Assembly (NCBI GenBank): GCA_029931535.1
Contig: JAQPZY010001695.1
Location: forward strand, 1,981,001-2,045,000
Length of the DNA stretch: 64,000 nt
DNA from: Margaritifera margaritifera
Taxonomy: Eukaryota; Mollusca; Bivalvia; Unionida; Margaritiferidae
Direction: 5' to 3'
Positions 36,381-48,090 of the stretch are shown here, one piece after another. The translations under genes and the position numbers were made by a program. The stretch's first letter is position 1; each line of letters begins with the position of its first letter. Below the pieces are notes generated by a model. It ran no database searches, had not been told where the DNA came from, and worked only from the letters and a program-made list of their open reading frames with translations.

Positions 36381-36487
36381 AGATTGGTTGGTTTTATTGG
36401 TACTTTAAACACATTATTGGCTATATCATGCCAAGGAAATGGGAGCTAAGTGCCTTTTTCAAGGACACACTGAAACATGTGTGTACC
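36381..36487 (-). mobile_element. Truncated SINE (3' part)
   Basis: On the minus strand CCTTGAAAAAGGCACTTAGC, TCCCATTTCCTTGGCAT and CCAATAATGTGTTTAAAG follow the order of the tail of the SINE at 27640-27812. The tRNA-like head is absent. Confidence 0.6.
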
Positions 36488-38172
36488 GAACTGCGTTACA
36501 TTGAGAATCGTGATATGTATGGAACTGTGATATATTGAGGATAGCGTTTCTGATAGATCTTTCTCAATGTCTTTGTACAGTAGTGTTATTCTTGCATTGT
36601 TTAAGGCATAAGGAAATTTTTTACATTTTAGGCTTCAGATTATCATGTGTGTTATTGACTTGTATATTATATTAGCACTTAATTTTAACAATTTAGGGCC
36701 TATACCATCTACTCCTGTGCCTTTTGAGTATTTAAATTATTAATCTAAATGATTGTAGATGCAAGTAGGTTTTGCCTAAGCATGTTTACAAGGTAGCTGT
36801 TTTAGCCAGTTTTGTTGAGAAGAGATATAGTGTATTTTCTAAAAGGGATAATTTTTCAATGCCAGGTCACCCTTTGTGGGCACGGCCACTTTTCACATTA
36901 ATATAATTAAAAAAATCTTGGATATTTTCCTTTCATATCACTGCATACCAAATGAGATTACTCACTTTAAGAATCCTGCAATGTGATTGGTTGATCAAAA
37001 AGTAATTAACACATGACCTGCAATTGAATGTTGTGAGATCTTGCTGTGTTGTGACAAATGGAAAAAGAAGTCTGATTAGATTTTAATCAGATTGAAAATC
37101 TCAAAATCTATCAATTATAATTGTTTGAAAATTTAAGCTTAGACTGCTGTGTTCCTAGAAAAGCTTCCCTGCAAATTTTGACATCTTTTGCTTGGATGGA
37201 ACTGGTTTCTAATGATTCCCACTTCTAGTGAAATTCAGAATCCTTTATTTATAAAGTGTTATGAATTGAAGACCTGATAATTTTGCTCTTTACCATTGAA
37301 TATGCCTTAAGAGACCTTCTAAAAAAAATGCAAACATAGTCGTTGAAGACCGCTTTTCACTTTTGCAGATGTATATAGGATTCGCACACCCTCCGATTTG
37401 TTTGTACCCCCCTACAGATTTTTAAAACAAAAAACATCAAGGATATAAAAATCCACAAAACTTAGTACATGTAATTTCATTCATCAATTTATAATTGTTA
37501 CCGGATTGTTGCAAGTGGGTCCCTAACACTGTCAACTTATTGGTGTTTTGAATCAAACGGGAGTTTCTTTAGTAATATGGTCGCCATATTTGCATGGGCG
37601 AGTCTATGTTTTCAAGCAACAGATGTGATGTAGTTCACTGTCTTTGATAATCTCAATAATTCCATAAATTTTTAAGTTACATCTCTTTGAACACATGTAT
37701 ACAAGAGTTCCTCCTTTTTATTTGTTAAATTTTTCTTTTGAAATATTAAAATTAGACATTGCAATTATTGGATGCAGATGACACAGTTTTTACTGAAATG
37801 GACTGTTCTAGAAACCAGAAAAGGACATTGAGCAGTCTGTCTGCTTGTTTACATTGAGAGCTTGGTTTAGTTTGAAACGCCATTAAGTTGACAGTGTTAT
37901 GGAACACCTGGCAACAGTAAGGTTAGAAATTATAAATTGATGAAATTTTGTGCATTTTTCATATCCTTGATGCTTTTCATTTTTAAAATCAGTACAAAAT
38001 CAGTACAAACAAATGGGAGGGTGTGCGAATACTATAGTGTACAATAATTCTGTAAGGCATCAACTGCCATTTTGGATCCATCCTACATGCTCATATGTTA
38101 TCAATAATTATTGTACACAAGTATTTGTTACTCAATAGTATTTGTAAGACAATGAGCCCAATCCGAAATATC
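36488..38172. other. KATNAL2 intron 3, no gene recognised
   Basis: Bases 37375-38040 contain a loose inverted arrangement: gattcgcacaccctccgattt near 37380 against aaatgggagggtgtgcgaat at 38009-38030. The arms are also accompanied by ATCAAGGATATAAAA-like sequence, so an element of about 660 bp is possible. Confidence 0.45.
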
Positions 38173-38361
38173 TAGTGTTCCCTCACTATAGACCACCTCA
38201 GTATAACACTCACAGATGTAACACATATATGGTCATTGATTCTGTTGTACTGGTTGAATTATGTTTTTTCCATACAATGTATCCCAGTACAAAACGACCT
38301 CACCTATATTGGAGTAGACTTTTATGGTTTCCCAGAACGGAGCTATAGAGAGGGACCACTG
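38173..38361. mobile_element. TA-flanked MITE of the CAGTGGTCCC type
   Basis: Left end TAGTGTTCCCTCACTATAG and right end CTATAGAGAGGGACCACTG are inverted repeats, followed by TA. It is 189 bp. Confidence 0.65.
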
Positions 38362-38576
38362 TAATATGTTTGACTTGATAGATTGTGGAACTTGTGTTTT
38401 GTTATAAAGTCAAGCACTTGATCATGTAAAGCAAAACTCTTGCAATATTTTACCAATATAACATAGCCTGTTACTTTCATCAGTTCACTCATTTCAAATT
38501 GGTTGTAATATAGATCAAACTAGATTATATTTATTTCATAATTTTTATTGCTCTGGCTGAACACTTTTTGTAAAAA

Positions 38577-38584
38577 AATATTTA

Positions 38585-38622
<38 letters not shown>

Positions 38623-38695
38623 GTTGTTGTTGTTGTTTTTGTTATTGTTGTTATTATTATTGTTATTGTTATTGAATTTGTTGTTGTTATTATTG

Positions 38696-38731
<36 letters not shown>
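38577..38731. repeat. ATT/GTT trinucleotide microsatellite
   Basis: ATT and GTT triplets run over about 155 bases and give poly-Asn and poly-Ile/Val frames. The next feature is inserted at its right edge, and ATT repeats resume at 40020. Confidence 0.95.
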
Positions 38732-38732
<1 letters not shown>

Positions 38733-40017
38733 AGCTTTCTCTCACTAAAGGCCCTTTATTATAACACTGTTCCTGTTATTAAGCGGGTATGGTCATTAAT
38801 CCCGTTTTGCTATGTAGTAGTAAGATTATATGTATAATGTACTTCATTATAAAGTGGTCATACTATAAGACAATATACAGTGAAACCCCGCTATAACGCG
38901 ATATTTGGGGTCCATAAAATTCGATCGCGGAAAAAGCGGGGTCGCGTTATTGTGGGGTTTTACTATATTTTACTTTATTCAGAGAACAACGTATACACGT
39001 CTAATGTATAGCATGAATAGGGTATCAACACCGTTTACTATCTGATATCGATCTGTCTTTGTTTTCCCACATGACAACCCTTTGATTGAGCCACGAGTTT
39101 GATACAGCTGTACTTGTTCAGTGCCAAGTAACAGAGAGTGGTTATTTGAACTGCCTGTGATCTTGCCGCCCAAGCTCAGTCTCTACATAAGCACCCACAT
39201 ATGACAATCTTTGATCTTGCCGCCCAAACTCAGTCTCTACATAAGCACCCACATATGACAATCTTTGATCAACCTGGTGCTTGGTTGTGTATGCAGTTAA
39301 AGAAGAAACGTAAGTCGGCTATTGTTTGCGCAATGATTGTATACAGGACGAATTGAAGTCCAGCGCACGTGTTGACGGCTTACGTTTTTTGATGTTTATT
39401 AAATCTTGAGAATCTTTTATCAACCACCACATTGTCTGATGCTCGGTTGTGTATGCAGTTAAAGAAGAAAAACATGTCGGCTATTGTTTGAGCAATGATT
39501 GTATACAGAATGAATTGAAGACAAACACAAAGAAGACTTACTGGCTTTACTCATGGATCAATAATAAGTAACATTTCCGATAATGTTTATTTTGGCATAA
39601 TACTTCAAGAAATTGGTGAAATTGTTAAATTTAAGAAGCCACGCCACGATCGAATTCATAAGTGATCTCTTTCCCCAAAACGATAATAAACTTTTTGTAC
39701 ACTATTTCTCGTACTTAAAAAAAAAAATTTGTTTTCTGTACGAAAAAAATACATGAACATGTATATAAAATTTCAGGAACCACGCCACAAACGTATTATA
39801 CTCGAATTCATACGCAATCTCTTCCCCAAAATGATATTGTAATATACACATTTTATACACTATTTCTCGTACTTCGAAAAAAAAAATGTTCATGTGCGAA
39901 TAAATATATGAAATTTTGGGAGCCACGCCACGATCGCGTTATATCCGAATTCGCGTCATAGCGGGGTTTCACTGTAATCTATGGTTTCTATGGACAGCAT
40001 TATAACAAGGAAGTACT

Positions 40018-40018
<1 letters not shown>
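38732..40018. mobile_element. TA-flanked MITE split by a Tigger-type element
   Basis: Starts CAGCTTTCTCTCACTAAAGG and ends TTATAACAAGGAAGTACTG with TA outside. Left part 38732-38875 and right part about 39977-40018 match the element at 31214-31591. It sits between two ATT tracts, so it jumped into a trinucleotide repeat and was itself hit by the Tigger-type element. Confidence 0.75.
38878..39974 (-). mobile_element. pogo/Tigger-type non-autonomous element, copy 2 (inverted)
   Basis: Both termini are CAGTGAAACCCCGCTATAAC-type with TA outside (38876-38877 and 39975-39976). Internally it is the reverse complement of 2431-3559, including the direct duplication of about 51 bp (39162-39270). Length is 1097 bp. 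Differences are mainly short indels in A/T runs, so the two copies are young. Confidence 0.88.
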
Positions 40019-40019
<1 letters not shown>

Positions 40020-40073
<54 letters not shown>

Positions 40074-40110
40074 ACTATTATTTTTTTCAATTTTTTTAAT
40101 ATTATTATTA
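40020..40110. repeat. ATT microsatellite
   Basis: About 16 ATT triplets, a T-rich break, then five more. It is the right-hand remainder of the tract that the preceding MITE invaded. Confidence 0.9.
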
Positions 40111-40884
40111 TTATTGAAACCTAGGCTACTTCACATGGATTTTAGAACCTGTGTTCGGCCCAGTGTTAACTAATATATACCCTAAATACCAATGAGGATT
40201 GTAATGGAACAAAATTGTAAATTGTAAAATTTCAGCAAGACATGCCACGAGTAAGTATATGACTGAAGTTCAACATTGAGAATGGCTAGGTCATGATTCT
40301 GTATTTTATGCTTTAGGATTATTTGTGTGGAATCTGCACATGAACTCTGGAGCTAAGGGGACACATCATATAGTGAACTACATGATGCACTTAGTTGCAA
40401 CTTTTATTGTAAAGGACACGCTTCTGAGTTCAGAAATAAGGAGACTCTGGTGTACTAAATTGAGCATATTCATGTATGAAGGATTCATTTGAGAAAATAA
40501 ATTGGGTTATAATGATCATACATGTATTTAGTACTCCAGTCTGTTTATTGTCCCTCGCCTTTTTGGGATGGTGGGGTACATTGTATTTATGTTTCCATGT
40601 AATTGTCCATCTGTGTTCATTTGTTTGTCCATCCCTCTGACACCTTTCTTTTTCACACTGTAATCAAGTTTGAGATAAATTGATGAAAATTGGCACACTT
40701 ACATCTCATTATTAGAACGGCACGTTGCATATCACATTTATTTTTAATTGTAACTTGATGAAAAAGCAATATTTTCATGTATTGTGTTCCATGTTATACC
40801 TAATTATGTGCCCTTTTGGATAGTTTTTGACAAATTTGAAGATTTTAAGGTTGACTGCACCTTCATGTGTGATTTGTGGTGATA
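40111..40884. other. KATNAL2 intron 3, dispersed-repeat debris
   Basis: Bases about 40545-40800 (tccctcgcctttttgggatgg, aaattggcacacttac) resemble the heads of molluscan unit-repeat elements. No border can be set. Confidence 0.4.
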
Positions 40885-41061
40885 CAGTGGTGCTCCTCAT
40901 ATAAGGCCACCCGTTCTGCAGCAAAATGTAGCCTTATAAAAGGGGTGGTCTCACATAAGGGGTACAAAATGGTTAAAGTATACTATTTTGGTGTTGTGCA
41001 AGGTGGCCTTATAACAGGGGTGGCATCTCTTGAGAGGGGCCTTTTAAGAGGGGGACCACTG
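40885..41061. mobile_element. 177-bp TA-flanked MITE
   Basis: Begins CAGTGGTGCTCCTCATATAA and ends TTAAGAGGGGGACCACTG with TA at 40883-40884 and 41062-41063. It is a complete small element of the CAGTGGTCCC class. Confidence 0.8.
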
Positions 41062-41189
41062 TATATAAAATATTTTTTATTTTACTTTCTTCTGTCTGAC
41101 ACTGAAACTATTTGTTTTCACCCCTGGGGATAGAGATGCACATGTCAAATCTTCTTGAACACAAAGTCTGTCTCAGGAAAAAAAAGATA

Positions 41190-41407
41190 ACGTATGTACT
41201 TAGTTTTAAGTCAAGTCAAATTGCAAACATCATAGACCCCTGATCTGCTGTTGCATAATGCACCAGCAGATCAGGGTCTATGTTGTTTGTTCTACTGATT
41301 ACTCCTAACAAACTGCATAGACCCAGATCTGCTGGTGTATTATGCATTGGTAGATCTGGGTCTGTGCAGTTTGTAGTTGGACTTGACTTGTAAGTGAGTA
41401 TATATGG
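41190..41407 (+). mobile_element. Double-hairpin MITE, copy 7
   Basis: Forward copy with degenerate left end. Both hairpins are present. Confidence 0.88.
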
Positions 41408-41654
41408 TATATTGTTGATATGCTTTTTGCAATCTCATTTTTCATTGTCTTGTGTGTCATGGTCTTTTTGTCTGTCCATTCCTTAGCCCAGTGGACACCT
41501 CACTATAATAGACACCTACCCATAAAGGATAACATTTATAAACCCATTTTCTACACCAAGGAGATATGTCCATAAAGGACCAAGTTTTTGATACTTTGAA
41601 TGTCCTCTATGGACAGGTATTAATGTATATCGTCATGTAGAAAACCAAGAGTTA

Positions 41655-41871
41655 CGGTATATACTCGTGTATAAGCTGTGTCCAAATGCAAACAACATAG
41701 ACCCTGATCTGCCATCGCATAATGCGCCAGCTTTTCAGGATCTATGTTGTTTGTTCTACTGATTAGTCCTTACAAACTGCATAGACCCAGATCTGCCTGC
41801 GCATTATGCAACGGCAGATCTGGGTCTATGCAGTTTGCAGTTGGTATGAGCTTATATGCGAGTATATATGG
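41655..41871 (+). mobile_element. Double-hairpin MITE, copy 8
   Basis: Forward copy only 247 bp after copy 7, the closest pair in the window. The first hairpin is partly broken (CAGCTTTTCAGGATC). Confidence 0.9.
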
Positions 41872-42422
41872 TAGATTTTCACAGCACCTCTTAGACACTC
41901 ATTTTAAAGAGTTATACTGGTGTCCTGCCGTTCTTGTCAGCAACCAAATCTCATCAAGGTTCTAGAAAAGGATAGATTCTGAAATTTACATGACATCATT
42001 GTTTTCTGTGACTTTAGTGGCTTTCAGAGTAAACTTGAGGAGCAAAAATCAATATCAGCTTGGAGGCACACACTGAATATGTATGTGCACACAATAGGAG
42101 ACCACATATATTGGGAAAGTCAATCGAAACCACAATCATTTCAACTTGTTTCCATTGGTTTGGTTTGGGGGTGGGGAGAAGGGAGGGGGAAAATAGGAGA
42201 CCAATAAGAGAAAGGACAATTATTTTTTTACCTGTTTATGACATGGAGAGCTAGAAAATTACATGCATTTAAGGCTTAATTGGCGATAAAGTATTCAATG
42301 GATAATGTTGACTCTTGAGATCAACCAGCTAGGGAATATTTGACTGCCACTGAAGCAAGTTATGATGTCATTTCTAAATCAATGGTGAACCATTGATGTG
42401 ATTCTAGTTGTCAAATGCACTA

Positions 42423-43228
42423 CCATTTTTTCACGCATACAACCTGCCCACGTATATACCCCGCCAAAATTCAATAATTGTGTAAAATATTTAGTATACC
42501 CTCCCAATGTTGATATCCTGCACAAACCCTAACATAATCTCACATTAACAGACCATGTGCCAGCAGGTGTTGTCATCCACTGCAACAAAAAGGGATGGAT
42601 GAATACTGATGTGATGAAGATCTAGATAGATAAATGCTACAGAACACGTCCAGGTGTTTTTTTTCACCAAAGTCACTATTGGATTTTGATGCCATGGCTG
42701 CACACAAAGAGCCAACGGTGCAGGCAATGGTTAATGCTGCTGGCAGCCATATTGCTGTTATTCTGCATGGAATGGGACAAATGGATGAAGAGTGGCGAGC
42801 ACACTTTCACACCATCATTTCTTTTCGTTTTGCATGTCATCAGTTCTTTTCGTTTTGTATTTTAATTGGTGTTACTTTTAATTATGTGAAAAAACAGCGC
42901 TTTAGAAGCTGTCGCATTGATCTATTCCCTTAAAAGACAATTGCAATTCGTTCATATTTCGGTAGTTGTCGCTAGAATCAACTTTCTGGCATCCATTTTT
43001 TCTTGCTAGTCTTACTTCTCTTGTCATTCTGTTTAACATAAACAAACTTTTAAAATCATTATCACACAATTATTAAAAATTATATATGTATAAATTTAGA
43101 AATAAGCTTATGACTATTGGCTGTGTGAAAAAGAACTGATATATCCCACCCACCTAGATAACCCGCATAGGGTGTGTGGGGTATGTAAAATCCTGTATAA
43201 TCCAAGGGATATATGCATGAAAATACGG
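42423..43228 (+). mobile_element. Decayed pogo-like transposon inside the minisatellite
   Basis: Ends CCATTTTTTCACGCATAC and GTATTTTCATGCATA (complement at the right end, ...ATGCATGAAAATACGG) are imperfect inverted repeats with TA outside both (42421-42422 and 43229-43230). Length is 806 bp. It carries the DDE fragment listed next. Confidence 0.7.
42554..42805 (+). pseudogene. DDE transposase fragment, pogo/Tigger (DDE_1) type
   Basis: Frame one (42554-42625) reads HVPAGVVIHCNKKGWMN and stops at TAG. Frame two (from about 42658) reads FFSPKSLLDFDAMAAHKEP then TVQAMVNAAGSHIAVI. In pogo/Tigger and related CENPB-like transposases the second catalytic Asp stands in a LLxFDxxxAH motif, about 35-40 residues after a KGWM motif, and is followed by an xIAVIPGG strand. 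Both landmarks are here in order, and the Asp survives. The PGG and the QPLD block are lost, with a frameshift between the parts. It is inactive. Confidence 0.75.
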
Positions 43229-43934
43229 TAATTGCTAGATCAATAGTGCACATTGACGCAATTATAACTACCAAATGTAGAATGAAATGCACTCATTTCT
43301 AGATTAATGGTGCACATTGACATAATTATATGTACCAAATGTAGGAGGAAATGCACTCATTTCTAGATCAGTGGTGCACATTGATGTACACGTAATTATA
43401 ACTATCAAATGTAGAATGAAATGCACTCATTTCTAGATTAATGGTGCACATTGATTTACACGTAATTATAACTATCAAATGTAGAATGAAATGCACTCAT
43501 TTCTAGATTAATGGTGCACATTGACATAATTATATGTACCAAATGTAGAATGAAATGCACTCATTTCTAGATCAGTGGTGCACATTGATGTACACATAAT
43601 TATAACTATCAAATGTAGAATGAAATGCACTCATTTCTAGATCAATGGTGTGCAATGATATAATTATAACTATCAAATGTAGAAGGAAATGCACTTATTT
43701 CTAGATCAGTGGTCCATCTTGATATAATTATAACTATCAGATGTGAAAGGAAATGCACTTATTGAAATTAAACAAATCACTGAAATTAATATATTCCAGT
43801 ACCATGAAAGTGGACGATGAGAACTGTTCCATTGGATAAGGAACTCTGCTCCAGTTAACCTGTTTTTAAAAAACAACCTAACCAGCAAGATATTTGTAAT
43901 ATAATGATTTAGGCAGTACTTTGTTTGTGATATA

Positions 43935-44150
43935 CCATATATACTCTCGTATAAGCCGATACCAACTGCAAACTGCATAGACCCAGATCTGCCATCACAT
44001 AATGCGCTGGCAGATCAGGGTCTATGCAGTTTGTAAGGGCTAATCAGTAGAACAAACAACATAGACCCTGATCTGCCAGCGCATTATGCAACAGCAGATC
44101 ATGGTCTATGTTGTTTGCATTTGGACCCGAATATACACGAGTATATACGG
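43935..44150 (-). mobile_element. Double-hairpin MITE, copy 9 (reverse)
   Basis: A 216-bp reverse copy. Its outer flanks carry a second similarity: AATGATTTAGGCAGTA followed by CTTTGTTT on the left (43902-43925) and by GTTTGTTT on the right (44152-44175), a direct repeat of about 24 bp. Confidence 0.92.
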
Positions 44151-44175
44151 TAATGATTTAGGCAGTAGTTTGTTT

Positions 44176-45220
44176 TGCACAAAGAGGTAAACAAATTTGA
44201 ACCTTTAAATAAATGAAAATACTCTGAAAGCTGGTTTGAAAAGTTTAATAATGTTTGTATTATTGACAAGAACAGGTAGGATGCCAGTAGCTCCCTTTTA
44301 AATTGATTAATAATGTTCACATTGCTTCTCCAGCCTCTAGAGGACAGTTACTATCATACTTATAGCACGCATTAGAAATTCATATATAAACTTCTCTAAC
44401 GCAAATTGCCTTAATTAGATTTGTGCCAGTCTTATCATAAGTTTATTGAGATTGTAGCCCATTTACAACCTTGACTGTGTTCTATAAGCCACACCTGGGG
44501 CTGGGGTTTATAGTAATCCTAATATGTCCATCTGTCTGTCACAACTAGTCCTGCAGTTTTTTATGGATTGCCATGAAATTTGGTAAATATTATGGTCATC
44601 ACCCGAAAATGCACCTATTGGCAAATCATGCTGCTCCTTCAATTTCTGTTATTGCTTTTTTTGTCCTGTAGCTTATTGAAGTATTTGACACAATCAAGTT
44701 AACACAACTAGTCCCACAATGTTGGATGGATTTCCATGAAGCTTAGTCAATATTATGATCAGGACTACCAAAATTCAATATTTTAAACCATATATTCTTT
44801 GCTCTAAAACTCTAATTTTACTGTTACACTAAATCAAATGTTAAAAATAATTAAAGTGTGATTTATCACATTATAGTCTTTCATTTTAAGCTAAAAAAAA
44901 GTTTTAGAATGGAAATTTACAAAAATATAATACTTAGCTTCATGTTGTTTTTCTTTCAACCTATGTTATATATGGAATCGTGTTATAGTGATGGGCATTG
45001 TAAGAAAGGGTGAGCTGTATTGTGGAACAGTCTTGAACTCCTGTTTAAAATATTTAAATCCCAAGCATTTTGGACATGCATGGCCGATCACTTAAATGAT
45101 GAACAGAGATAGTAATGGAAGCTGTGGTTTCTGACAGTGTCTCCTTGCAATAGGGCTGACTAATTGGATTTATAATCAGTATCAAAAATTGGTCTCGTCG
45201 TATTGAGACATAACCAGTTG
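44176..45220. other. KATNAL2 intron 3, dispersed-repeat debris
   Basis: Bases about 44520-44790 hold two diverged units (CACAACTAGTCCTGCAG / CACAACTAGTCCCACAATG, each followed by GATTGCCATGAAATTTGG-like sequence). Nothing else supported. Confidence 0.45.
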
Positions 45221-46531
45221 TTAGCTTTAGTGGTCATAGACCAGAAGAGCTTAAGGTTTGACATGATGACCATCATTCGTCCGTCCGTTAGCACAAGTTT
45301 GTTATCACTACTCCAAAACTACTTTGATTGCCATGAAACTCTACACACATATTCATCCCATAGTCTAGTTGGTCCTAAATGAAAATGATGCTGCCCAGAC
45401 ATCCAAAATATGGCCACCACTGTGACCATCTTGAAAATCTTATCGTTACTCCTTCTGAATGGATGGTCATGTCAGCATGGGGTTTGCACTCAAAGACTTC
45501 CTATAATGTCTAGTTGGTCCTAAATGAAAAGGGTACCGATCTGACATTGATTATGGCTGCCACAACAGCATTCTGGAAAATCTTATCCCTACTCTGGAAC
45601 GGAAAGTCATATTGACATGTTTTCACCAGAAGACTTCTTACGCCTAAAACAGTATTGGTTTTAAATCAAAACAGTGACACTTGGACATTCAATATGGCCA
45701 TCATAGTGGCCATCTTGAAAATCTAGTTATCACTACTCCTCCAGAGTGGAAGGTCATATCAACATGGGGTTTTCACTAAAAGACTTCTTATGGTGTCTAG
45801 TTGGTCCTAGATGAAAATGGTGCTGATTTGACATCCAACATGGCCACCACAGAAGCCATCTTGAAAATATTGTTATTGCTACTCCTTCTAAACATGGGGT
45901 TTTTACCAAAAGACTTCTTATGGTGTCTGGTTGGTCTTAAATGAAAATGGTGCCAATCTCACATCCAGTATGGCCACTATGGCAGCCATCTTGAAAATCT
46001 TGTCATCACTACTCCTCCTAAATAGTAAGTCAATTTGACATGGAGTTTTCACCAGAAGACTTCTTATGGTGTCTAGATGGTCCTAAATGAAAATGATGCA
46101 GTTTTGACCCTTGAAAATCTTGTTATCGCTACTCATCTCGAATGGATGGCCATATCAGCATTAGGTTTTCAGCAAAAGACTTATTATAACTAGTAGGTCT
46201 GAAAGGAAACTGTGCCAGTCTTACATCTAATATGTATGCCACAATAGCCATCTCGAAAATCTTGTTGCTACTCTACCTGAATGGATGGTCATATTGACAT
46301 GGGGTTTTCACTAAAAGACTTAAAATGTTTTGTAGTTGGTCCTAAATGAAAATGGTTCTGATCTGACATCCAGTATGGCCACCACAGCAGCTAATTTGAA
46401 AATCTTGTTATCACTGAAGAATATCGGAGATGGTTTCAACACTCATCAGTTTAAGAAAAAAATGGTCTTATTTGAATTCCTGGAAATTCATTTTAGGCCA
46501 GGAAAGTGTCAGTCTCTTCAAGGGACTCTTG
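45221..46531 (+). repeat. Composite element A, copy 2
   Basis: Head TTAGCTTTAGTGGTCATAG then ACCAGAAGAGC, about eight units of about 130 bp, and tail GAGATGGTTTCAACACTCAT then TTGAATTCCTGGAAATTCA, ending CAAGGGACTCTTG. Opposite orientation to copy 1. Confidence 0.8.
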
Positions 46532-47329
46532 TTTATTTTTTAATTTTTAAACATCAGTTACAAAATAAAAGAGACATTTATGAAAGCAGATGTAAATGAT
46601 GTTCGTGGGCCTTTCAGCACATCACATGATTCTACAGGGGCACTACATTACAGCACAAAAGCTTGGCTTCAGATAGTCATATCATGTTTGTTTTTTGTTT
46701 CTAAAAGAAAAATACCATCTGTCATGATTTTTTATTCCCATGTCATGTTATCTAATGGTAAACATGACAATGGACAGTTGCTATCTATAGTACTCTCCCT
46801 GTGGAAGGAAAAAGTCTTCCTAGTGCATCAGTTACCAATAGTTGTTTTTAGCGCATATTTTCATTTGAGTAACAGATTAATGTTCAATTAATCATGCCAG
46901 CCCTTCTTTGCAAGCTTGATGCTCTAATATATGAAGATTATTAATATTAATATATTAATATTAAGATAATTATATGTATAATATATTTTATCAGAATTCT
47001 GCACTCTACTTTTAAGTAGAAAGAGAATCACAAATTAATGCAATAGATCTTGTAGCTTAATCATTTCTTTATCTAATTGGCAGGTTTCACAGGTAGATTG
47101 TTGTAGTTACACCCAGGATAATCTTAAGTTCTGTAGGTAATGGGTGATGGGTCAGAATGCCAATGTCATCAGAACAAACAAAAAATAAGCAATGAAAAAA
47201 GGAAAGAACAAAAAAAAAAAACCTCAAAATTTTGCAACATTTGTCAGATTATTTAAATTTAGTAATGTGTGTCTTGTGATAATTATGACCCTGCTTGATG
47301 AAGTAGGTGGAAACCTGTAAGTAATTATG
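46532..47329. other. KATNAL2 intron 3, no feature recognised
   Basis: A 103-codon open frame at 46580-46891 has no splice sites, domain or conserved look. Bases 46925-46960 are a TTAATA palindromic run. Confidence 0.45.
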
Positions 47330-48090
47330 TTTGTGCATTTGTCAGTCCATCAGCAATTTTGTTTCACAAGATAACTTTACTGGGATTCATTGGATTTTAA
47401 CCAAAGGGACCATAGTATGCAGCTTTGATGAGAACTCAAAAATGTTCAATTTCCAGCCTTCTAATTCATTATATACAGGAGTTATAGCTGATTTCCTATC
47501 CTACTAACTTATTTTTCTACAATTTACCTTAACCAAGAATTGTTGGATTCCAAACAAATTTAGTGTGCAGCTCTATGTTGATGACACCTGAAAAGAGATC
47601 GATTTTCAGCATTCTGTGACATCATTTACAAGAGATATGTTATCAGATTGCCTGGCCTCCTGTCATAAAAAATCTGCGTTAAAGGTGTTGGTTCAGGTTT
47701 TTAAGTTTGCTCATATTTCCTAAACCTCTTGGTGAATTTTCTTCATAATTTGGATGAATCATTTAAAGCTGAGATAATTCATTGTGGGGCATGCTTGCTC
47801 AATCTTTTCACCTTAAGGTCAAGGTCACATATTTTACAGCAGTACTTTGAAAAACTTTGGTTCAAGTTTTTTAGTTTGCTCATATTTCCTAAACCTCTTG
47901 ATGGATTTTCATCATAGTTTGGATGAATCATTTGAAGCTGAGACAATTCATTCTGTGGCATGCTTGCTCAATCTTTTCACCTTTAGGTAAAGGTCACATG
48001 TTTTACAGCAGTGCTTTAATTGTAAGCATGGCATGCAGGCTCCAACCTTCTTCATTTTTAGTTCACCAGGTCAATTAGTGAATTTATTTT
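47330..48090 (+). repeat. Unit-repeat element, about 190-bp units
   Basis: Two clear units (about 47705-48015) share TTTAGTTTGCTCATATTTCC, TAAACCTCTTG and GCATGCTTGCTCAATCTTTT. More diverged units lie to the left. A TTTTTAGTTCACCAGGTCAA tail resembles the head of the array at 33471. Confidence 0.6.

Larger units (their letters stand above)
42370..43765. repeat. 64-70-bp minisatellite split by a pogo-like transposon
   Basis: Seven to eight units of TTTCTAGATCAATGGTGCAC, then ATTATAACTATCAAATGTAG and AATGAAATGCACTCA lie at 43231-43765. A variant unit lies left of the transposon (42370-42420: tttctaaatcaatggtgaac). Some units carry a 6-base insertion TACACG or TACACA after the CATTGATG of the unit. 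Confidence 0.85.

Noticed and set aside
36202..36408. Reading KATNAL2 exon 3 through its donor to 36408 as one exon
   Set aside because: The conserved protein stops matching exactly at the GTAAGT donor, and exon 4 continues it in phase.
38545..38748. Poly-Asn / poly-Ile frames
   Set aside because: Translation of ATT/GTT microsatellite, not a gene.
46580..46891. A 103-codon frame after element A copy 2
   Set aside because: No domain, splice sites or conserved look. It starts inside the end region of a repeat.
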